Shown: positions 1 to 7,948 of the stretch, in pieces
Layout of the letters: every line of letters starts with the position of its first letter
Position numbering within the stretch: position 1 is the stretch's first letter
Assembly: GCA_017461225.1 (NCBI GenBank)
Contig: JAFTYV010000004.1
Location: 1-34,243 of the forward strand
Reading direction: 5' to 3'
DNA length: 34,243 bases
From: Candidatus Methanomethylophilaceae archaeon
GTDB taxonomy: Archaea > Thermoplasmatota > Thermoplasmata > Methanomassiliicoccales > Methanomethylophilaceae
The notes under the pieces: generated by a model
Told to the model about the DNA's origin: nothing
Databases searched by the model: none
Seen by the model: only the letters and a program-made list of their open reading frames with translations
Program-made: the position numbers and the translations under genes

Positions 1-32
1 CGACGAGTCCGAGTGAGCGAGGCGACGGGGCG

Positions 33-1220
33 TCAGTCCCGTCTCCCGTTCCCCAGCTCCACGACCTCGGGCCCCTTCCCGAGATCCACGCGGCACGCCA
101 CGCCGGACGGATCGGATCCGTCCAGGCCTTCGAGCACGCACAGGTTGGCCACGGCGTTCAGGTTGCCGAGGTCTGCCGCCCTCGTCCACAGCTCGCGTGC
201 CCTCTCCACATCCCTTCTCACACCCGCACCCATCGCGTACATCACGCCGAGGTTCGACATGGCGGTGCTGTCGCCCATGCCCACGGCGCGGGTGTACAGC
301 TCCACGGCGCGGTGCTCGTCCTTCCTGACCCCCATCCCGTTGGAGTAGATCAGGCCCAGGTTGACCAGTGCCTTCGGGGACCCGTTGTCCGCCGCCTCCC
401 TGAGGTACCTTATGGCCATCCCCATGTCGCGTCCCGTGCCCAGTCCGTACATGTACGCCGCACCCAGGTCCTGGAGGGCGTCGGTGCATCCGAGCTCCAC
501 GGCGCGGACGAGCATCTCGAAGGACTTCCCCATGTCCTTCTCCATGTGCGGCGTGCCGGCGGCGTAGAGCCTGCTGAGGGAGTGGCACGCGTCGGCGTCA
601 CCCTGTGCGGCTGCCCTCCTGAGCATCATCTCCGCCATGAACATGTTGCGCTCCACACCCGTGCCGTTGGCGTACACCGAGCAGAGCGCCATCGACGCCT
701 GCCTGTCGCCGTTGTCGGATGCCGCGTTCAGGAGGGACATCCCGAGGTCCCTGTCGCGTATGGTCTCGTCGTCCGAGAAGTAGCGTAGGTTCCCGATGAA
801 GTACCTGGAGTCCTCGCAGCCGTTCTCGAGCGACCTCTCCAGCCACATCAGCGCCGCGTGGTCGTCGCGCATGACGCCGTCCCCGTTGTGGAGGTCGATC
901 CCGGCGTACATCTGCGCCTCTGCCACACCGCCCTCCGCAGCGCGCAGGATCCACATGTGGGAGCCGACGGGGTCGGTCTCGAACGTACCGTCGCGGAGCG
1001 TGATGCCCAGGACGTGGCAGGCCTTGGGGTAACCCGCCTCGGCCGCCCTGCGGATGAGCACCTCGGCCTTCGCGGGGTTGCGGGCGATGCCGTTGCCGGT
1101 GAGGTACAGGAGCCCCAGGAGCAGCACGTCGGAGGGGTCGTCCCCGTCCCTCACCTTCTTCTTGAGTTTGTGGATGTCGACACCCACGTTCTCATCGATC
1201 ACCGCTATCCTGGAGAACAT
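33..1220 (-). CDS. Sel1-repeat (TPR-like) protein
   Basis: A 395-residue protein made almost entirely of Sel1 repeats, about nine units of roughly 36 residues with the pattern A..LG..Y..G.GV..D...A......AA..G. Sel1 repeats form a helical solenoid used as a protein-protein scaffold; no catalytic domain or signal peptide is seen, so a cytosolic adaptor role is inferred. The start MFSRIAV is chosen because a box A (CTTTTATCC on the minus strand, 1242-1250) lies about 26 bp upstream, as in a leaderless transcript; a start 17 codons earlier is possible but would lie upstream of the predicted transcript. The tail after the last repeat (about 30 residues) is not repeat-like. A second, shorter Sel1 gene lies upstream in the same direction. 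Partner unknown. Confidence 0.85.
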   Translation of the reverse strand: MFSRIAVIDENVGVDIHKLKKKVRDGDDPSDVLLLGLLYLTGNGIARNPAKAEVLIRRAAEAGYPKACHVLGITLRDGTFETDPVGSHMWILRAAEGGVAEAQMYAGIDLHNGDGVMRDDHAALMWLERSLENGCEDSRYFIGNLRYFSDDETIRDRDLGMSLLNAASDNGDRQASMALCSVYANGTGVERNMFMAEMMLRRAAAQGDADACHSLSRLYAAGTPHMEKDMGKSFEMLVRAVELGCTDALQDLGAAYMYGLGTGRDMGMAIRYLREAADNGSPKALVNLGLIYSNGMGVRKDEHRAVELYTRAVGMGDSTAMSNLGVMYAMGAGVRRDVERARELWTRAADLGNLNAVANLCVLEGLDGSDPSGVACRVDLGKGPEVVELGNGRRD

Positions 1221-1241
1221 GATGAATGAATCGGAGCGGTG

Positions 1242-1250
1242 GGATAAAAG
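1242..1250 (-). promoter_or_regulatory. box A (TATA) of the Sel1 gene
   Basis: The minus strand reads CTTTTATCC, centred about 26 bp before the ATG at 1220. This spacing is that of archaeal leaderless promoters and fixes the start. Confidence 0.55.
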
Positions 1251-1277
1251 CGGTTTGACGAACATGTGCACGGGTCA

Positions 1278-1299
1278 CCGCCCCCGGACCCGGGGGCGG
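1278..1299 (-). terminator. GC hairpin after the second Sel1 gene
   Basis: Perfect 9-bp inverted repeat (CCGCCCCCG / CGGGGGCGG, 4-nt loop) immediately downstream of the Sel1 gene that stops at 1308. No clear U-tract follows, so a termination role is only likely. Confidence 0.4.
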
Positions 1300-1307
1300 A
1301 TCGCCGT

Positions 1308-1901
1308 TCACTGCTCCTCGGGCTCGGTCCAGCCCTTGGTGCCGTTGGACCTCTCCCTCGCCTCGAGGATGGTGAGGTTCTCCAGCGCCCTCTGGTCGCC
1401 GGCGCCCATGCCCTTGAGGTAGTACTCCCTGGCCTTGAACGGGTCCCTGTCGACGCAGGATCCCTCGTCGTAGATCGCACCGATGGCGTTGTAGGACTGG
1501 AACTGCCCCTTGTCGGCCGCCCTGAGGAAGAAGTCCAGGGCCCTGTCCACGTTCCTCTCGACGATGTCGCCCTTGAGGTACATCATGCCGATGGCGTACT
1601 CCGCGTCGCGGTCGCCCGCGTCGGCGGCGGTGTCGAAGAGCTCGAGCGCCCTGTCCTCGTCCTTGGTGACGCCCCATCCGTGGTAGTACATCTCCGCGAG
1701 GTAGTACATGGAGCGGATGTTGTCCTGGTCCGCGGCCTTGCGGAAGTAGCGGTAGGCCTTGGAGTAGTCGGGCCTGGCCCTGCCCAGGAGGTGGTAGGAT
1801 CCGACCCTCATCTGTGCGTCGGCGTCCCCCTTGTCGGCGAGCTTGGTCGCCTCCCTGAGCTCGTCCTCGTTGAGTGCGTAGTTGTTGCTGTCGTCTGCCA
1901 T
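1308..1901 (-). CDS. short Sel1-repeat protein
   Basis: A 197-residue protein with four Sel1 repeats from about residue 25 to 175 and an acidic C-terminus. It belongs to the same repeat family as the upstream-reading 395-residue protein at 33-1220 and could be its partner or an older paralogue. The start MADDSNN is chosen because a TATA-like TTTCATAAAC on the minus strand lies about 25 bp upstream. A much longer upstream extension is open but would run antisense through the hydrolase gene at 1984 and is not coding-like. No enzymatic motif; a scaffold role is inferred from the family. Confidence 0.82.
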   Translation of the reverse strand: MADDSNNYALNEDELREATKLADKGDADAQMRVGSYHLLGRARPDYSKAYRYFRKAADQDNIRSMYYLAEMYYHGWGVTKDEDRALELFDTAADAGDRDAEYAIGMMYLKGDIVERNVDRALDFFLRAADKGQFQSYNAIGAIYDEGSCVDRDPFKAREYYLKGMGAGDQRALENLTILEARERSNGTKGWTEPEEQ

Positions 1902-1983
1902 GGGTATCGGACCGTGCTGTCCGTTTATGAAACAATCGCCGGTCGGTGCATGTGTTAAGAGCACGTACCGCGATGCATCGCCC

Positions 1984-3327
1984 ATGAAGCAGTCTAACAT
2001 CGGATTGGCGGCCGTCGCTACGGTCGCGATCGCGGTCGTGCTCCTGTTCTCCTGGTCGGTCCAGGACGAGCCCCCGTCGGCGGAGGGTTTCGTCACCTGT
2101 CTCGATTCCGGGGACTACGAGGGCGCGTACCGCATGCTCAGCGGACCCGCCCGCGAGGCCATCGGATCCCCCGAGGCGCTCGGGGCGGACTACACGGCCA
2201 CGGTCTCCGCGTTGGAGGCGGCCCTCGGACCGTATGCCGGACTCACGGACGTGACGGGGACGGTCCCGTACCAGGGCGGTGACATGGACTACGTCGTCGC
2301 CGCGTTCGCGTACTCCGGAGTGATGATGGCCGTGGCGACGGACGGCGACGGGATGGTGCAGGGTCTCACGACCATCGCATGCGACCTCCCGTCGGAGGCC
2401 GACGTCCCGGAGGATGTCACCGAGGTCCCCGTGGAGGTGGTGACCGGTGACAGGATGCCGCTCCGCGGGATGCTCTCGTACGGCGACGTGTCCGACCGCA
2501 GGGTCGCTGTGGTCCTGGTCCCCGGGTCCGGGTCCCACGGCATGAACTGCGCCATCGGCGGCAACCAGATCTTCCAGCAGATCGCATGGGGACTCAACTC
2601 CCACGGTGTGGACGTCCTCAGGTACGACCAGAGGACCTACACCGACCCGTTCGGCGTGGACCTCGGTACGGCACCGTTCGACATCGGTTACGAGGTCGTC
2701 GACGATGCGATCTCCGCGGGGAGGCTCCTCAGGGACATGGGCTACGAGCGCGTGTACCTCGTCGGCCACAGCCAGGGTGCGATGATGGCACCCTCGATCA
2801 TGGCGGAGTCGGACGGCGTCTTCGACGGGCTCGTCTCCATGGCGGGGTCCCCCAGGGACATCTCCCAGATCCAGTACGACCAGAACATGGACCTCATCTC
2901 ACAGGTCCCGCCGGGACCCGAGAGGGACATCATGCAGCAGATGGTGGACGCGGAGTACGCGAAGTACCTCGGCATACGCGACATCCCGGAGTCGGAGATC
3001 CACTCCGTGCAGGTGTTCGGACTCCCCGCGTACTACGTCCTGTCCATGATGGACAGGGACAATGCTGGCGCCGCACTGGCGTCCGACCTCCCCATGCTGT
3101 TCATCTAGGGCACCGCCGACTTCCAGGTGGACCCCGAGGACGACTACGGGGCGTGGACGGACCTCCTCGACGGGAAGGGGAACGTGTCATTCCAGCTGTA
3201 CCTCGGACTGAACCACATGTTCTGCATCTCCGGGGGACCGGGTGCGGGCACCACGGCGGAGTACTACGGCGAGATGACCGTGAACCCCACCGTGATAGAC
3301 GACATCGCCGGGTTCGTCCTGGGTTGA
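1984..3327 (+). CDS. secreted or membrane-anchored alpha/beta hydrolase with in-frame UAG (probable pyrrolysine)
   Basis: Reading through one TAG gives a 447-residue protein. Residues 5-22 are a hydrophobic signal or anchor; residues about 29-120 resemble the DUF3887-type N-terminal domain found on some alpha/beta hydrolases; the rest is a serine hydrolase with nucleophile elbow GHSQG (Ser263). Codon 375 is TAG, inside LFI-X-GTADFQVD, where homologues normally carry Gln or a similar residue. The likely acid (Asp379 in GTAD) and base (His411 in LNHMF) both lie after it, so a protein ending at UAG would have only one triad residue. The reading frame stays open and conserved for 72 codons after TAG, to a TGA. 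Amber decoding as pyrrolysine is known in Methanomassiliicoccales; the alternative is a recent CAG-to-TAG nonsense mutation or a sequencing error. Substrate unknown, probably an ester outside the membrane. Confidence 0.82.
3106..3108 (+). other. in-frame amber codon (candidate pyrrolysine)
   Basis: TAG at codon 375 of the hydrolase. It is the only in-frame TAG I found in a conserved coding region, while all intact genes in the window end in TGA. Confidence 0.65.
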
Positions 3328-3360
3328 ACACCTCCAAAACACCGGCCGCGGGTGTGCACG

Positions 3361-3369
3361 TTTTATCCC
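3361..3369 (+). promoter_or_regulatory. box A of the asparagine-synthase-like gene
   Basis: TTTTATCCC centred about 26 bp before the ATG at 3390, directly after the hydrolase stop; implies a leaderless transcript. Confidence 0.55.
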
Positions 3370-3389
3370 GCGGCCCGTTACCCCTTCCC

Positions 3390-4352
3390 ATGTCCTTCAG
3401 ATACGGGGAGTTGGAGAGCGCCATCGTCGATTCGGTCAGGAACGCCGTGGAGGGTCGCGACGTCGCCGTCGCGTTCTCGGGCGGACTCGACTCCGGCCTG
3501 GTCTCCGCCATAGCACGCGAGTACGCCGAGTCGGTGACGCTGTACACCTGCGGCACCGCCAACGCCTTCGACGTGGTGATGGCCAGGGACCTGTCCGCCA
3601 GACTGGGGCTCCCGTGGAACCACGTGCAGATATCCAAGTCCAACACCGAGGCCCGCATAGCGGAGCTGATAACGGCCACAGGGGTCTCCGATCCGTTCAC
3701 GATCTCGTACGAGCTGCAGCTGTTCTGCGTGTGCAGGGAGGCGGGGGAGGACGTGGTCGTCACCGGACAGGGTGCCGACGAGTTCTTCATGGGATGCGCC
3801 AAGTACGTGGGCGCGTCCGACGGCGACTACGAGGTCCTCAGGAACGCCGGTGTCGAGAGGCTCCTGAACGTGTCCGTCCCGTGCGAGAGGGCGATAGCCG
3901 CCCACTTCCGCAAGGAGCTGATGTACCCGTACCTGGACAGGAGGGTCCTGGACAGGGTGTCCGAGGTGCCCCCGGAGGAGCTCCGTCCGGCGGACATGGA
4001 CTCACGTAAGGCGGTGCTCAAGGAGGTGGCCGTCCACCTCGGCCACCCGTACCTGGCCGAGAGGAAGAAGAAGTCGTCGCAGTACGGTTCCGGCACCACC
4101 GACATCATACGCGCACTGGCGAAGGAGAGGGGCATGATGTACAACGAGTACATCTCGTCCGTCTACGACGGTGCGCTGCAGGGTATGCCCTCCCGCGAGA
4201 GGGGGGCCGTGGTGAACGCCCGCATCGACCCCATCGTGAAGCTGGAGGCCGAGGGGATACTCCAGAAAGCCGGTGTTGCCCCGTCCGAGGCCATCGAGGC
4301 GATGTACCGCAGGATCGTCTCGGACGGGGGTCCCGGTTTCCTCGGGCTGTGA
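3390..4352 (+). CDS. asparagine-synthase-family ATP pyrophosphatase (no glutaminase domain)
   Basis: A 320-residue protein with the PP-loop SGGLDS (residues 30-35) that binds ATP, and TGQGADEFFMG in mid-protein, matching the SGxGxDE motif of asparagine synthetase C-terminal domains. The family adenylates a carboxylate and then transfers nitrogen. The N-terminal Ntn glutaminase domain of AsnB is absent, so it would use ammonia, or a separate amidotransferase, or act on another carboxylate. This short stand-alone form occurs in archaea. The start is supported by the box A 26 bp upstream. It converges on the permease gene with only 8 bp between the stop codons. Real substrate uncertain. Confidence 0.82.
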   Translation: MSFRYGELESAIVDSVRNAVEGRDVAVAFSGGLDSGLVSAIAREYAESVTLYTCGTANAFDVVMARDLSARLGLPWNHVQISKSNTEARIAELITATGVSDPFTISYELQLFCVCREAGEDVVVTGQGADEFFMGCAKYVGASDGDYEVLRNAGVERLLNVSVPCERAIAAHFRKELMYPYLDRRVLDRVSEVPPEELRPADMDSRKAVLKEVAVHLGHPYLAERKKKSSQYGSGTTDIIRALAKERGMMYNEYISSVYDGALQGMPSRERGAVVNARIDPIVKLEAEGILQKAGVAPSEAIEAMYRRIVSDGGPGFLGL

Positions 4353-4371
4353 TCCGGTTCTCACAGCCCGA
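4342..4371. terminator. bidirectional hairpin spanning both convergent stop codons
   Basis: An 11-bp perfect inverted repeat (TCGGGCTGTGA / TCACAGCCCGA, 8-nt loop) in which each arm is the last three codons and stop of one convergent gene. Both proteins therefore end in -GL. Probably a shared terminator or mRNA-end stabiliser. Confidence 0.55.
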
Positions 4372-5668
4372 AGGCCATGGCGATGAAGTACGCCAGGGAC
4401 ACCAGGGCGACGAGGTAGAGCACCGGGCTCACCTCGCGGTGCCTTCCGGCACCGATCATGCACACGCTGTACAGGATCAGTCCGAACGCTATGCCGTCCG
4501 TGATCGAGTAGGTCAGCAGCATTATCAGGATGGTGGACAGGACCGCCGCGGTCTGGGGGAAGTCGTCCCACTCGACGTGCCTGAGCTCGGATATCATGGC
4601 GACACCCACGAGGAACATCGCGGCGACGGTGCACCTGTAGTCGATGATCTGGAACACGGGGCCGAGGAAGAGCGCGAGGGCGAACAGGGCGGCCACGAAG
4701 ACCGCGGTCAGACCGGTCCTGGAACCGGCCTCCACACCGACGGTGGACTCCGCGAACGCGGATGCGGGTGTGCACCCGACGATACCGCTGATGGATGCCG
4801 TGGCGGCATCCGCTGTCAGCGCCCTGCCGGCGGATATGTCGTCGAAACCGGCCCTCTGGCCGACGGCCAGGAGCGTCCCGGAGCTGTCGAAGAACTCCAC
4901 GAACACGAACGAGATGATGATCATCACGAACTCGGCGGAGAGCATGTCGGAGGAGAACCCGTCCAGGAACGCGCCGAAGTCGGGCACGGCGGGGGAGGAT
5001 ACCACGGATTCGGGAAGTGCGATGCAGCCTATGACCACACCGATGACCGCGGTGACGGCCATGCCGATGAAGATCGCCCCGGGGACCTTGCGCGCGTACA
5101 GTAGGAAGGTCAGGCAGAGGCAGAACAGGGCGAGGAGAACACCGGGGTCGGACATGTCGCCGAGTGCCACGAGGGTGCTGGGGTTGGAGACGACGATCCC
5201 GGCGTTCGCCAGACCTATGAACGTTATGAAGCACCCGATCCCGGCGGCTATCCCGAAGCGGAGGGGACGGGGTATCGCGTCTATGACTATGCGCCTGATC
5301 CCGGACACGGACAGGACGAAGAAGACCAGTCCGGACAGGAACACCGCGGCGAGGGCGGCCTGCCAGGTGTAGCCCATGACCACGACGACGTTGTACACGA
5401 AGAACGCGTTGATACCCATCGCCGGGGCCATGGCCACCGGGTAGTTGGCGTAGATTCCCATCAGGATGCATCCGAAGATCGAGATGAGGATGGTGGCGGT
5501 GAACGCGGCGTCGCGGTCCATGCCGGCATCGGTCATCATCAGCGGGTTCACCACCAGGATGTACGACAACGACAGGAAGATCAGCAGGGCGCCCTTGGCC
5601 TCCGTGCCGATGGTGGAGCCGCGTTCCGTCACATGGAAGAAGCGGTCTATGCTGTCAGCTATGCTCAT
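4361..5668 (-). CDS. AzgA/PbuG-type purine permease (NCS2-related)
   Basis: A 435-residue integral membrane protein with about 12-14 hydrophobic segments, starting MSIADSIDRFFHVTERGSTIGTE. The RFF...RGST..TE...G pattern, NPLMM, YANYPVAMAPAMGINAFF near residue 80 and FVEFFDSSGTL in the middle are typical of the AzgA branch that imports hypoxanthine, guanine or adenine by proton symport. It probably salvages purine bases. Length matches the family. A minus-strand box A (GGTTAAAAG, 5691-5699) lies about 27 bp upstream of the ATG. It stands alone, divergent from the tRNA gene. Confidence 0.9.
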   Translation of the reverse strand: MSIADSIDRFFHVTERGSTIGTEAKGALLIFLSLSYILVVNPLMMTDAGMDRDAAFTATILISIFGCILMGIYANYPVAMAPAMGINAFFVYNVVVVMGYTWQAALAAVFLSGLVFFVLSVSGIRRIVIDAIPRPLRFGIAAGIGCFITFIGLANAGIVVSNPSTLVALGDMSDPGVLLALFCLCLTFLLYARKVPGAIFIGMAVTAVIGVVIGCIALPESVVSSPAVPDFGAFLDGFSSDMLSAEFVMIIISFVFVEFFDSSGTLLAVGQRAGFDDISAGRALTADAATASISGIVGCTPASAFAESTVGVEAGSRTGLTAVFVAALFALALFLGPVFQIIDYRCTVAAMFLVGVAMISELRHVEWDDFPQTAAVLSTILIMLLTYSITDGIAFGLILYSVCMIGAGRHREVSPVLYLVALVSLAYFIAMAFGL

Positions 5669-5690
5669 GGGGTGAGGATGGCCGTGTCCC

Positions 5691-5699
5691 CTTTTAACC
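5691..5699 (-). promoter_or_regulatory. box A of the purine permease gene
   Basis: The minus strand reads GGTTAAAAG centred about 27 bp before the start codon at 5668. Confidence 0.5.
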
Positions 5700-5720
5700 G
5701 GATGCCTTCGGAGTCATGGA

Positions 5721-5733
5721 AAATATTATATAC
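5721..5733 (+). promoter_or_regulatory. box A of tRNA-Glu
   Basis: AAATATTATATAC centred about 30 bp before the mature 5' end; an A+T-rich island in GC-rich DNA, typical of archaeal stable-RNA promoters. Confidence 0.6.
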
Positions 5734-5756
5734 TTGGGAACTATCCCAGTGTTGTT

Positions 5757-5829
5757 GCTCCTGTAGTGTAGCGGCCAATCATGAAGCCCTCTCGAGGCTT
5801 CGACTCGGGTTCAAATCCCGACGGGAGCA
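5757..5829 (+). tRNA. tRNA-Glu (anticodon CUC)
   Basis: A 73-nt cloverleaf can be drawn: acceptor GCTCCTG / CGGGAGC (one T-G pair) with discriminator A, anticodon stem AAGCC / GGCTT enclosing the loop CTCTCGA (anticodon CTC), and T-arm TCGGG-TTCAAAT-CCCGA. No intron is visible and CCA is not encoded. A T-rich run follows (5838-5855), a likely terminator. It marks the left edge of an accessory gene stretch; tRNA 3' ends are common integration sites, but I found no second copy of the tRNA 3' end downstream. Confidence 0.93.
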
Positions 5830-5900
5830 CTATTCTCATCTCTTCTTTGATTTTATTGAGACGTTTGACCACGATGATCGTTGTTTGTTCGATCAGGGTC

Positions 5901-5908
5901 TTATATAT
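5901..5908 (+). promoter_or_regulatory. box A of the MNT/HEPN operon
   Basis: TTATATAT centred about 26 bp before the ATG at 5930, supporting that start for the nucleotidyltransferase gene. Confidence 0.6.
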
Positions 5909-5929
5909 CCACAAAAATATGGTGACACG

Positions 5930-6244
5930 ATGTTCAGGTACGATCTTGTAGATGAGACAATAGATCTCATCGTATCCAGGTTCCATCCGGATATGATCAT
6001 AGTCTTCGGTTCCGTAGCACGTGGTTCTGCCACTGACAAAAGCGATCTGGATATACTTGTCGTCATGGATTCGGATCTGAAACCCACTAGACGTGCCAGG
6101 GAGATCTATTCCGCCACTTCGGACATCGACCTCCCAATGGACATCATCGTCTTGACGCCGCAGGAATTCCTGGAGAACAAGGACGATCCGTACTCATTCG
6201 CCAGTGAGATCGTCAGGACCGGAGCAATCGCCTATGAAGCCTGA
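5930..6244 (+). CDS. MNT-domain nucleotidyltransferase (antitoxin-type)
   Basis: A 104-residue minimal nucleotidyltransferase with the GSx10DxD signature: Gly27-Ser28 in FGSVARGS, then Asp39 and Asp41 in SDLDILV. Such small MNT proteins pair with HEPN proteins in toxin-antitoxin modules, where the MNT partner neutralises the HEPN RNase, in studied cases by adding AMP to it. Here the HEPN gene follows and overlaps by 11 nt, so the two are translationally coupled. Codon use is less GC-rich than in the core genes, suggesting acquisition. Antitoxin activity is inferred from family and context. Confidence 0.85.
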   Translation: MFRYDLVDETIDLIVSRFHPDMIIVFGSVARGSATDKSDLDILVVMDSDLKPTRRAREIYSATSDIDLPMDIIVLTPQEFLENKDDPYSFASEIVRTGAIAYEA

Positions 6245-6767
6245 TTCCCATAGGTCCCGGGTGGTCGAGTACATAGATGCAGCCGAGGAGGACATCAGAT
6301 CGGCACATGCACTTCTGACAATGAGCATCGGTGCTCACCACAATGTGTGCATGCTTTCCGCAAGAGCTTCCGAGAAGATTCTGAAGGCCAGATTAATCTT
6401 CGAGGGCAAGGATGTCGATTGGGTTCACGATCAACGCAAACTCGTACGTGAACTCGGGGATTTCGAAGGTCGTCAGAGGGCCATGGAGATCGCCGAGGCA
6501 CTGTCCCCGTACGCGGTCCAGGCCAACTACCCCTCTGTCATAAGGTCCGGTCTGGATGAGGACGATGCTCTTGAAGCCTACGAGATGGCTTCCGAGATGT
6601 TTTCTATGTTGCATCCGTCAGGTGTTTCCCCCGTACACGCTATCGATACAGGAGACGGCGATATCCAAGGGTGCGGGGATAAGCGCCACGATCGCCGACA
6701 GCTACATCGAGGGGTTGACGGAGGCCCTGCTGTTCCATCACGTGGAGAGGTACGACATCGTCGGTAA
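6234..6767 (+). CDS. HEPN-domain protein with a displaced 3' end
   Basis: The HEPN domain spans residues 1 to about 128 (starts MKPDSHRSRVVEYID; includes ASEKILKARLIFEGKDV and YAVQANYPSV, like the ARYP motif of PF05168 HEPN proteins). The canonical RNase motif Rx4HxY is not evident, unlike the HEPN protein at 11468. After the helix ending SMLHPS (about 6620) the frame runs on for about 49 codons with no HEPN character, antiparallel in sense to nothing known but overlapping another frame that encodes a truncated DUF4143 ATPase. The natural 3' end therefore seems to have been replaced by recombination, giving a foreign tail up to TAA at 6767. The start overlaps the MNT gene. Function of the tailed protein uncertain. 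Confidence 0.7.
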   Translation: MKPDSHRSRVVEYIDAAEEDIRSAHALLTMSIGAHHNVCMLSARASEKILKARLIFEGKDVDWVHDQRKLVRELGDFEGRQRAMEIAEALSPYAVQANYPSVIRSGLDEDDALEAYEMASEMFSMLHPSGVSPVHAIDTGDGDIQGCGDKRHDRRQLHRGVDGGPAVPSRGEVRHRR

Positions 6768-7149
6768 GAGGCTCATGGACACCAACGGGAAGTACTACGC
6801 CACGGACCTGGGCATGAGGAACGTCGCATTGGGCGGTGCCATGGGCACGGACATCAGCAGACCGGTCGAGAACGTGGTGTTCATAGAGTTGCTGAGACGC
6901 GGTTACACGGTCAGGGTCGGATCGTTCAGGGACACGGAGGTGGACTTCACCGCCACCAGGGACGGTGTGACCGAGTACTTCCAGGTGACCCTGACCATGA
7001 CGTCGCCGGAGACCAGGGAGAGGGAGTTCAGGCCGCTGAACGGCATACGCGACAACTGGAGGAAGACCATCCTGACCCTGGACCGCCTGGGACTGGGATC
7101 GGAGGAGGGCGTGGATGTGGTCAACCTGTACGACTGGTTGCTGAATTGA
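6617..7149 (+). pseudogene. 3' remnant of an AAA+/DUF4143 ATPase gene
   Basis: About 175 codons encode the C-terminal DUF4143 region: a winged-helix-like segment (ISATIADSYIEGLTEALLF), YYATDLGMRNV, and the nuclease-like C-terminal fold (VGSFRDTEVDFTATRDGVTEYFQV). The Walker-motif ATPase half is absent; the fragment begins where the HEPN domain ends, in another frame. The usual E-x-K of the C-terminal fold reads Q-V-T. A complete relative sits at 31605-32984. I infer a recombination scar; translation from an internal ATG cannot be ruled out. Confidence 0.7.
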
Positions 7150-7248
7150 AACCACGTTGCAATCCGATGGACAACGATGTACTATGGCATGTTCGGAGAC
7201 CGATGCCGATGGGCGACCGAGGTGTTGATCGCCTGTTCCCGATTCCGA

Positions 7249-7815
7249 TCAGATCAGACAGACCATCCTGTACAGTCCGTCGACCGGTTCCGTGCTGATC
7301 CTGAAGAAACCCTCCCTCTCGTAGAACTTGAGAAGAGGTTCCTTGCAGTCTATGCGGATGGTGCGGCATCCGAACATCTCGAAACCGGGACGTATCAGGT
7401 TGATGGCCACCCTGATGAGTTCGTGACCCATGCGCTCCTCCACGCGGTCGTCCTTTGCGAGCTGACCGATGAGGTACGCATCGGTCATGTTGTCATGGAG
7501 ATCCATCCTCTTGCGGATGGTCTTGGACAACGGGGTGTCCTCGCAGACCGTGAGGTGGGTTATCGCCAGGGGGATGTACGCCACTATCGTGTCGTGTTCA
7601 TCATCCGAATCTACGATGAGATACGTCCTGGCCCTGCCCTTCTTCTCGTAGAATATCGCACGGTCGTGGAGGAACGTCCCCAGATCGCTGTCCCTGGAAC
7701 ACCTGAATGTTCGGAGGAACTCCTGTACCTTCGACTCCCCTCCGATTCGATGAGGGGAGACAACCTCACGATGGTCCCCAAAGGCGGATGCCCCTTCTGA
7801 TGAGTTCGTCACCAC
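7249..7815 (-). CDS. GNAT-family acetyltransferase, probable toxin of a type II TA pair
   Basis: A 188-residue protein with GNAT features: an early strand-turn segment ending TYLIVD, a central acyl-CoA-binding region, and the C-terminal YEREGF motif (KFYEREGFF) common to TacT/AtaT-like toxins, which acetylate aminoacyl-tRNA and block translation. The upstream minus-strand gene is a 60-residue antitoxin-like protein; the two reading frames overlap by about 50 nt, more than the few bases usual for such pairs. The first 20 residues of the chosen start are not family-like, so a later non-ATG start is possible. Toxicity is inferred from pairing and family. Confidence 0.72.
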   Translation of the reverse strand: MVTNSSEGASAFGDHREVVSPHRIGGESKVQEFLRTFRCSRDSDLGTFLHDRAIFYEKKGRARTYLIVDSDDEHDTIVAYIPLAITHLTVCEDTPLSKTIRKRMDLHDNMTDAYLIGQLAKDDRVEERMGHELIRVAINLIRPGFEMFGCRTIRIDCKEPLLKFYEREGFFRISTEPVDGLYRMVCLI

Positions 7816-7948
7816 GGCGGAGTTCCTCGGTCAGGTCGGTGAACCCGAGTGTACCCCTTGCATCCGCTGCATCCATGGCCCTGATGAAGTTCTCGGCCGC
7901 CTGATCGGAATCGATGATCAACGCCCTATCGAATGATACTGTAGCCAT
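7766..7948 (-). CDS. small antitoxin-like protein preceding the GNAT gene
   Basis: A 60-residue protein starting MATVSFDRALIIDSDQAAENF and ending RRGDELIRRGIRLWGPS. The N-terminal strand followed by the D..AA..F helix and the C-terminal E.L.RG..L.RR segment resemble small antitoxins paired with GNAT toxins. The ATG at 7948 is preferred over a GTG six bases upstream because GAGGTG lies 5 nt before it, a good match to the archaeal anti-SD. It is first in the pair, so it would be made before the toxin and probably autorepresses the operon. Confidence 0.62.
   Translation of the reverse strand: MATVSFDRALIIDSDQAAENFIRAMDAADARGTLGFTDLTEELRRGDELIRRGIRLWGPS

Noticed and set aside
3106-3108. Simple end of the hydrolase gene at TAG with a separate small downstream gene
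   Set aside because: The downstream 72 codons are in the same frame and continue the hydrolase fold with the catalytic Asp and His, so it is one gene.
4002-5471. 489-codon minus-strand open frame
   Set aside because: It is an out-of-frame shadow of the purine permease and has no hydrophobic segments or family motifs.
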